Part shown: positions 24,240 to 28,600 of the stretch, one piece after another
Layout of the letters: each line of letters starts with the position of its first letter
Numbering within the stretch: the stretch's first letter is position 1
DNA from: CAVURW01 sp963743595
GTDB taxonomy: Bacteria > Verrucomicrobiota > Verrucomicrobiia > Methylacidiphilales > UBA1321
Reading direction: 5' to 3'
Assembly: GCA_963743595.1 (NCBI GenBank)
Contig: CAVURW010000043.1
Span: 1 to 28,600 of the forward strand
Length of the DNA stretch: 28,600 bases
Program-made: the position numbers and the translations under genes
The notes under the pieces: model-generated
Seen by the model: the letters and a program-made list of their open reading frames with translations, nothing else
Database searches by the model: none
Told to the model about the DNA's origin: nothing

Positions 24240-25653
24240 TTACTCAAAATCTCGCCGGCTGCTTTCGTTAACGGCAGCCGTTATTTTAATCGCCTGGGCG
24301 ATGCCGGCAAAATCAGCGGATCGCGATGTGAACTTGGTGACGGCGATCGAGGATGTGGCGAAAAGAGCCATTCCCTCCGTCGTCCATATCGAGGTAACCG
24401 AGAAACAGACGGTTACAAATCCACTGTTGCCGTTTCAGAACGACCCGTTTTTCCAGCACTTTTTCGGAAATCCAAAGATGCCGAAACAATTCGAAAGGGA
24501 GATAACCGGTCTTGGGAGCGGGATCATTATAGACGCCCGGGGACATATTGTGACTAACAGCCATGTGGTGAACGGCGCCACTAAGATGAGCGTCGTTCTG
24601 TCGGACGGCCGGAGCTACACCGGCAAATCGGTCAAGGTCGTCGGCGTTGACACCAAAACCGACCTGGGAGTTATTCAGATTTTGGATAGAGGGAGTTTTC
24701 CTTTCGCGGTCTTTGGCGATTCGGACAAGATCAACGTAGGTCAGTGGGTAGTTGCGATCGGTCATCCGCAGGGGCTTGACCAGACTGTTACGCAGGGGAT
24801 TATCAGCGCAAAGCACAGGCGCGGCATTACCGACCCCAGCAGCTACCAGGATTTTATCCAGACTGACGCGGCCATCAACCCCGGAAATAGCGGCGGGCCG
24901 CTTCTCAACCTGAACGGTGAGGTGATAGGAGTCAATGCGGCCATCGTGTCAGAGTCCGGCGGGTTTGAGGGAATCGGCTTTGCTATCCCCGGCAATATGG
25001 CGCTCCGCGTGTCGAAGCAGTTGATTGCGAGCGGAAAGGTCGAACGGGGATGGCTCGGCTTGACGATTCAGAACCTTACGCCTGAACTGGCGAGTTCGTT
25101 TGGAGTGAGCGATGCAAAGGGAGCCCTGGTGGCAAACGTTTTGAAAGGTGGACCCGCCGGGGATGCGGGGATCAGACAGGGAGACGTAATCTTGGCCTAC
25201 GACGGCAAGGCCGTAAACAACCCCGATGATTTCCGAAACGAAGTCGCCACCGCCCCTATCGGGGACACGATTACATTGTCCATACTTCGTAACGGCAAAT
25301 CCCTGGACGTCAAGATGAAAATATCCAGTGACCAGGAACATGGCAGGGCGCTTCTGTCCTCGGTGGCTGACCGGTTCGGTATCGAGGTGAAGCCCGTGGG
25401 ACAAAAAGACGCGAAGAAATACGGCATTGATACCAGCGGAGTCCTGGTGAGCCGGGTTGAGACAAAGGGGGTTTTTGGCAAAGCCGGAGTCGAGCCCGGA
25501 GACATTATTCTCCAGATAAACCAGAAAGACCTTGCCGGGCCAGAAGATTTCGGCGAGGTTTTAAGCCTGACGCCTCCCGAAAAGAAGGTAATTGTCACGG
25601 TTGTTGACCACAGGAGCCAACGGGCCAGCGCGGTTCAGCTTACAGCGCCGTGA
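24226..25653 (+). CDS. degQ: Periplasmic serine endoprotease, DegP/DegQ family
   Basis: HtrA-type proteases degrade misfolded periplasmic proteins. The 475 residues start with a signal peptide (to about AKSA31) and contain the chymotrypsin-like domain with the triad His113 (TNSHVV), Asp146 (TDLGVI) and Ser222 (NPGNSGGPL). Two PDZ domains follow (about 275-365, with RGWLGLTIQ and GDVILAYDG; and about 385-470, with GVLVSRVETKG and GDIILQINQ). A two-PDZ layout fits DegP/DegQ rather than DegS. There is no Shine-Dalgarno before the ATG, and the preceding bases belong to another truncated frame, so the native leader may have been lost. Confidence 0.94.
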   Translation: MKSKSYSKSRRLLSLTAAVILIAWAMPAKSADRDVNLVTAIEDVAKRAIPSVVHIEVTEKQTVTNPLLPFQNDPFFQHFFGNPKMPKQFEREITGLGSGIIIDARGHIVTNSHVVNGATKMSVVLSDGRSYTGKSVKVVGVDTKTDLGVIQILDRGSFPFAVFGDSDKINVGQWVVAIGHPQGLDQTVTQGIISAKHRRGITDPSSYQDFIQTDAAINPGNSGGPLLNLNGEVIGVNAAIVSESGGFEGIGFAIPGNMALRVSKQLIASGKVERGWLGLTIQNLTPELASSFGVSDAKGALVANVLKGGPAGDAGIRQGDVILAYDGKAVNNPDDFRNEVATAPIGDTITLSILRNGKSLDVKMKISSDQEHGRALLSSVADRFGIEVKPVGQKDAKKYGIDTSGVLVSRVETKGVFGKAGVEPGDIILQINQKDLAGPEDFGEVLSLTPPEKKVIVTVVDHRSQRASAVQLTAP

Positions 25654-26022
25654 GGCGGAGTCAAAGCCGCACAGCCGCAACCTAATACCCGGGTAGAAGC
25701 AGGAAACCACGGATTTCACGAGTACGGATCGGGCTTTTACCTTCATCAGCGGGCCACACGTTTCCAACGCAAATCTTTCTGCTCTAATATAGATAATTTT
25801 ATCCGTGGTCATCGGTGGCATCCGTGGTTTAGTTTTGTGGGGGTCGATGTCCGAACCGGATTCTGGTATACTCTCTGGTTCTAAAAGAGCAAAATACCTA
25901 CTCTGAGGGGTTATAGCCTCCATCATACCTGCGGCCGGGAAGCCCTCTGTGTCCTCCTGGTGGTTTTGCGCCGGTATTTGCAGGGCAGATCCGCAAACGT
26001 CTCCAGCAACTGAAAGGTCCGC
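25654..26022. other. Intergenic region between the protease and lhgO
   Basis: This stretch of 369 bases has no gene. It contains the palindromic element at 25704-25830 (separate entry). The lhgO Shine-Dalgarno GAAAGG lies at 26012-26017. Antisense frames here are shadows. Confidence 0.5.
25704..25830. repeat. Palindromic intergenic element with ATCCGTGG units
   Basis: AAACCACGGAT (25704-25714) and ATCCGTGGTTT (25820-25830) form a perfect 11-base inverted repeat. The right arm repeats the unit ATCCGTGG / ATCGGTGG / ATCCGTGG (25801, 25811, 25820). Similar 'ATCCGTG..ATC.GTG' stretches are dispersed between genes in many environmental bacterial genomes. It may be a non-autonomous or REP-like repeat; no transposase is present. 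Confidence 0.6.
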
Positions 26023-27234
26023 ATGAATAATTCGTTCGATGTAGCAATTACAGGAGCGGGAATAATCGGCCTTGCAACGGCAATGACACTGTTGGAAGAG
26101 TTTCCGGGACTCAAGGTGGCGGTTTTGGAGAAGGAGACCGTGATCGCCTCTCATCAGACAGGACACAACAGCGGTGTCATTCATTCCGGGCTCTACTACC
26201 GGCCGGGTTCCCTGAAGTCTCGTCTGTGTATCTCGGGCCGCGATGAACTCCTTCGGTTCTGCAGGGAGCACAACGTCGAGCATGATATCTGCGGCAAGGT
26301 GGTCATAGCTACCCGCGAAGAGGAACTGCCGGCCCTCGATGAACTTTATCGGCGAGGCGGTGAAAACGGCGTTATCGGCCTGCAGATGCTCAGTCCGGCA
26401 GAGGTAAAAGAGTTTGAGCCCTATGCGCAGTGTATCCGGGGGATGCGCGTTCCGGGCGCCGGGATTGTGGACTTCAGAAAGGTTGCCGAAGCGTATGCCG
26501 GTGTCTTTTGCAAAAAGGGCGGGGAACTTTTCCTCGGAGCCAAAGTAAAGAGGGTAAAAGACCTGGATTCGAAAACACTGCGTATTGAAACCGGCCGAGG
26601 CGTATTCAAAAGCCGGGTCCTTATAAATTGCGCCGGGCTTTATTCCGATCGTGTCGCTCAGTCCTCGGGCCTATATCCCCCATGCCGGATCGTTCCTTTC
26701 CGGGGCGAATACTACCGGATAAAACCAGGGCGCGCATTTCTTGTCAAAAATCTTATTTATCCCGTACCGGACCCAAGATTCCCTTTTCTCGGGGTGCATT
26801 TTACGCGAATGATCGATGGGAGAATAGAAGCCGGCCCCAATGCCGTTCTTGCCTTTGGCCGGGAGGGATACAGCAGAACGCGGATCGCCCCCCTGGAACT
26901 CATGCAGACTCTTAGCTATGACGGTTTTTGGCGCCTTGTCTCCAGGTACTGGAAAACCGGAATGGGCGAAATGATGCGTTCGTTTTCCAAATCCCTTTTC
27001 GCCCGTGCACTCCGGGAACTGGTGCCGGGTATTTCCAAAGATGATCTTGAGCCCGGTGGGGCAGGGGTGCGTGCCCAGGCACTGGGTCGTGACGGAAAAC
27101 TGCTGGACGATTTCGTCATCCAGCAGACGGAGAAAATGATTCACGTGCTGAACGCGCCGTCTCCGGCCGCTACTTCCTCTCTGGCTATAGCGAAGCACAT
27201 CGTAACAAGTGCGGGTGCAAGACTTGGGTCTTAG
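26023..27234 (+). CDS. lhgO: L-2-hydroxyglutarate oxidase/dehydrogenase
   Basis: This FAD enzyme oxidises L-2-hydroxyglutarate to 2-oxoglutarate and passes electrons to quinone or oxygen. The 403 residues have the DAO fold. They contain GAGIIGLATA (11-20), HQTGHNSGVIHSGLYYRPGS near 46, VDFRKVAEAYA near 150, and RIVPFRGEYYRIKP. The C-terminal FAD-contact part is GAGVRAQALGRDGKLLDDFV followed by NAPSPAATSSLAIA. GAAAGG upstream supports the ATG. Next to a protease, a carbon-nitrogen hydrolase and a MoeA-like gene, no single pathway is evident. Confidence 0.93.
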   Translation: MNNSFDVAITGAGIIGLATAMTLLEEFPGLKVAVLEKETVIASHQTGHNSGVIHSGLYYRPGSLKSRLCISGRDELLRFCREHNVEHDICGKVVIATREEELPALDELYRRGGENGVIGLQMLSPAEVKEFEPYAQCIRGMRVPGAGIVDFRKVAEAYAGVFCKKGGELFLGAKVKRVKDLDSKTLRIETGRGVFKSRVLINCAGLYSDRVAQSSGLYPPCRIVPFRGEYYRIKPGRAFLVKNLIYPVPDPRFPFLGVHFTRMIDGRIEAGPNAVLAFGREGYSRTRIAPLELMQTLSYDGFWRLVSRYWKTGMGEMMRSFSKSLFARALRELVPGISKDDLEPGGAGVRAQALGRDGKLLDDFVIQQTEKMIHVLNAPSPAATSSLAIAKHIVTSAGARLGS

Positions 27235-27293
27235 CCTTCAGCCTTGGCCCTCGGCAACGTCTCTCCACGCTCCGCGAAGGTTAAAGGATATCT

Positions 27294-28001
27294 ATGAAAG
27301 ACAATATACGAATAGCCATTATTCAGCCCAAACCGTACCCGTCCCTGGACGATCCGCGCAATATCGGACATGCCCTGCAACTGATGGAAAAATGCCAGGG
27401 AGAAGAGCTGGACGTTATCTGTTTTCCCGAATATTTCCCTTTCCTGGGCGAACGGGAGCTGGGTTCGGCAGCGCGCAAATTTAACAGCTACCTCATAGCG
27501 GGCCTGGCGGAAGAAGAAGGCGGCATGCGGTATAATACCGCTACAATATTCAGCCGGGCCGGAAGGGTTGTAGGCAGGCAGCGCAAGTTCAATGTTGGAG
27601 CGCTGGAGAAGGAGAGGCTTGGAATCTCTTCGGGAGATGGAGTATTTCGTGCATTTACAACCGATTTCGGAAAGATCGGCATTCCGGTTTGCATAGATTT
27701 CTGGGGTCAGCCGGAAGCGGGCAGGCATCTGGCCGACCTGGGGGTCGATATCGTTTTCAATATTTCCGCGTTTCCGGTCCTGCGCGGCCACTGGAAAACG
27801 GGCTGCCTGGTGCGGGCCTTCGATAATTTCACGCCGGTCGTCGGGGTCAATACTGCCGATTACAATGCCCTGTTCGGTGAAAAGCGCGTTCACCAGCATG
27901 GGGGAGGCAGCTTTACACTCCAGCCTCCCAGGATGATTGCCAAGGACGATTTCAATCGTTGGGCCAGGGGGCTGGACAACATAGAAGCTGGTCCAGGTTG
28001 A
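27294..28001 (+). CDS. Carbon-nitrogen hydrolase (nitrilase superfamily), C-terminus frameshifted
   Basis: The 235-residue reading frame has the Glu-Lys-Cys triad: Glu46 in CFPEYFP, Lys98 in GRQRKFN, and Cys133 in IPVCIDFWG. An amidase/hydrolase activity on an unknown amide is likely. The frame stops at 28001 just after WARGLDNIEAG, but a second frame continues with VELDQLEQVHIAEVNL and then RFRGEFFNRFGFKRVL, stopping at 28105-28107. That is a normal family ending, so one base change near 27985-27997 seems to have cut the last 35 or so residues. AAAGGA at 27283-27288 supports the ATG. Confidence 0.85.
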   Translation: MKDNIRIAIIQPKPYPSLDDPRNIGHALQLMEKCQGEELDVICFPEYFPFLGERELGSAARKFNSYLIAGLAEEEGGMRYNTATIFSRAGRVVGRQRKFNVGALEKERLGISSGDGVFRAFTTDFGKIGIPVCIDFWGQPEAGRHLADLGVDIVFNISAFPVLRGHWKTGCLVRAFDNFTPVVGVNTADYNALFGEKRVHQHGGGSFTLQPPRMIAKDDFNRWARGLDNIEAGPG

Positions 28002-28160
28002 GCTGGACCAACTCGAACAGGTCCATATCGCTGAAGTGAACCTGACTTGCGCCAGGCGCTTTCGAGGTGAGTTTTTTAACCGGTTCGGCTTTAAACGGGT
28101 CTTATAGTGTAATGTACGTAAGGTGACCCGCCGGCTCTTTGGGGAGAAAACAGACCGCTG

Positions 28161-28600
28161 ATGGAAAAGCCGAAGAGAAATATCTATCTCAAGATGAAAA
28201 TCCTGCCGGAGGCCCGGGAAATCTGGGAAAGTCGTACCGGCGCGCTCAGGACTGCGCAAGAGCAGGTCCAGGCGGCTTCGGGTCTCGGGCGCGTCACCTC
28301 GGGGCCGATAATCTCCCTGCGCTCGGTCCCGCACTATCATGGGGCTGCAATGGACGGCTATGCGGTCTGCGCCGGCGACACATACGGCGCGAGCGACACC
28401 ACACCCGTTCGCCTCAGAGTCGGACAAGACGCTCACCCGGTCGACACCGGCGATCCGCTTCCCGACGGCGCAGACGCGGTTATCATGATCGAGCATGCCG
28501 AGAGCTTTTCTCTTTCGGAAATAGAGATCCGATCCGCAGCATTCCCCTGGCAACACGTGCGCAAAGTGGGTGAAGACATCGTGGCCGGGGAGTTGCTTTT
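28161..28600 (+). CDS. moeA: Molybdopterin molybdenumtransferase MoeA-like (partial, runs off the window)
   Basis: The N-terminal 146 residues are present and the frame is still open at the last base. MoeA inserts molybdate (or tungstate) into adenylylated molybdopterin. Motifs seen are MKILPEAREIWESR (12-25), HYHGAAMDGYAV near 70, DTGDPLPDGADAVIMIE near 100, and the PWQHVRKVGEDIVAGELL region near 129. The leader MEKPKRNIYLK resembles MoeA fused to a periplasmic-binding-like domain, but the rest is outside the window. A GGGGAG lies about 15 bases before the ATG. Confidence 0.88.
   Translation, partial: MEKPKRNIYLKMKILPEAREIWESRTGALRTAQEQVQAASGLGRVTSGPIISLRSVPHYHGAAMDGYAVCAGDTYGASDTTPVRLRVGQDAHPVDTGDPLPDGADAVIMIEHAESFSLSEIEIRSAAFPWQHVRKVGEDIVAGELL

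Noticed and set aside
25561..26283. 240-codon minus-strand frame over the protease-lhgO gap
   Set aside because: It overlaps two well-supported genes at its ends and the intergenic palindrome; no protein motif.
27231..28556. 441-codon minus-strand frame
   Set aside because: It is antisense to the carbon-nitrogen hydrolase and moeA-like genes, whose plus-strand proteins carry full motifs; the minus frame has none.
28139..28573. 144-codon plus-strand frame with its own ATG
   Set aside because: It is another frame of the moeA-like gene; the MoeA motifs are in the frame starting at 28161, which is open to the window end.
1..28600. CRISPR array, rRNA or tRNA genes
   Set aside because: No regularly spaced repeats, no conserved rRNA stretches and no tRNA-like T-loop pattern were noticed on reading either strand; this was by eye, not by a covariance search.

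Overview
The window reads as a bacterial chromosome contig with three parts that differ in character. I see no rRNA, tRNA or CRISPR array. Taxonomy is inference only. The house-keeping block (gyrA, tsaB-alr, dnaN, rplY-pth-rpsF-ssb) mostly lacks strong Shine-Dalgarno sequences and has protein styles that I associate with the Verrucomicrobia/PVC side. The last 4.4 kb looks more like a Desulfobacterota (deltaproteobacterial) genome.

Part 1 (1-7200) is accessory and decaying DNA. An unrecognised 352-base flank is followed by two identical 2231-base group II introns joined exactly head to tail (353-2583 and 2584-4814). Each carries an LtrA-type reverse transcriptase/maturase without an HNH domain and a canonical domain V. 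Downstream, on the minus strand, lies a broken Rhs-family gene whose C-terminal tip is an alpha/beta-hydrolase (lipase-like) domain. A small secreted protein overlaps it by ATGA and is a candidate immunity protein. Further minus-strand fragments follow: a concanavalin-like adhesin/enzyme domain and a possible recombinase tail. A pair of small palindromes closes this part.

Part 2 (7201-24159) is the chromosomal core. It holds a VOC-fold protein and gyrA (minus), a cluster of small decaying genes including a broken XRE regulator (minus), and a tightly overlapping operon tsaB-alr-methyltransferase (plus). A tyrosine-rich secreted peptide and an alpha-1,2-fucosyltransferase (minus) lie divergent to gmd (plus), which makes the GDP-fucose precursor. 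Next come a hypothetical protein, dnaN (minus) with two perfect DnaA boxes upstream, and rplY-pth-rpsF-ssb plus a small membrane protein (plus). A heptosyltransferase-type GT9 (minus) is divergent to a GT4 glycosyltransferase (plus). The fucosyl-, heptosyl- and GT4 transferases with Gmd suggest cell-surface glycan synthesis.

Part 3 (about 24226-28600, all plus) holds a DegP/DegQ-type periplasmic protease, a 369-base gap with a palindromic intergenic element, lhgO, a carbon-nitrogen hydrolase with a late frameshift, and the start of a moeA-like gene that runs off the window. The join at about 24226 cuts a minus-strand reading frame that converges on the GT4 gene. It is therefore either a contig chimera or a real transfer/rearrangement breakpoint.
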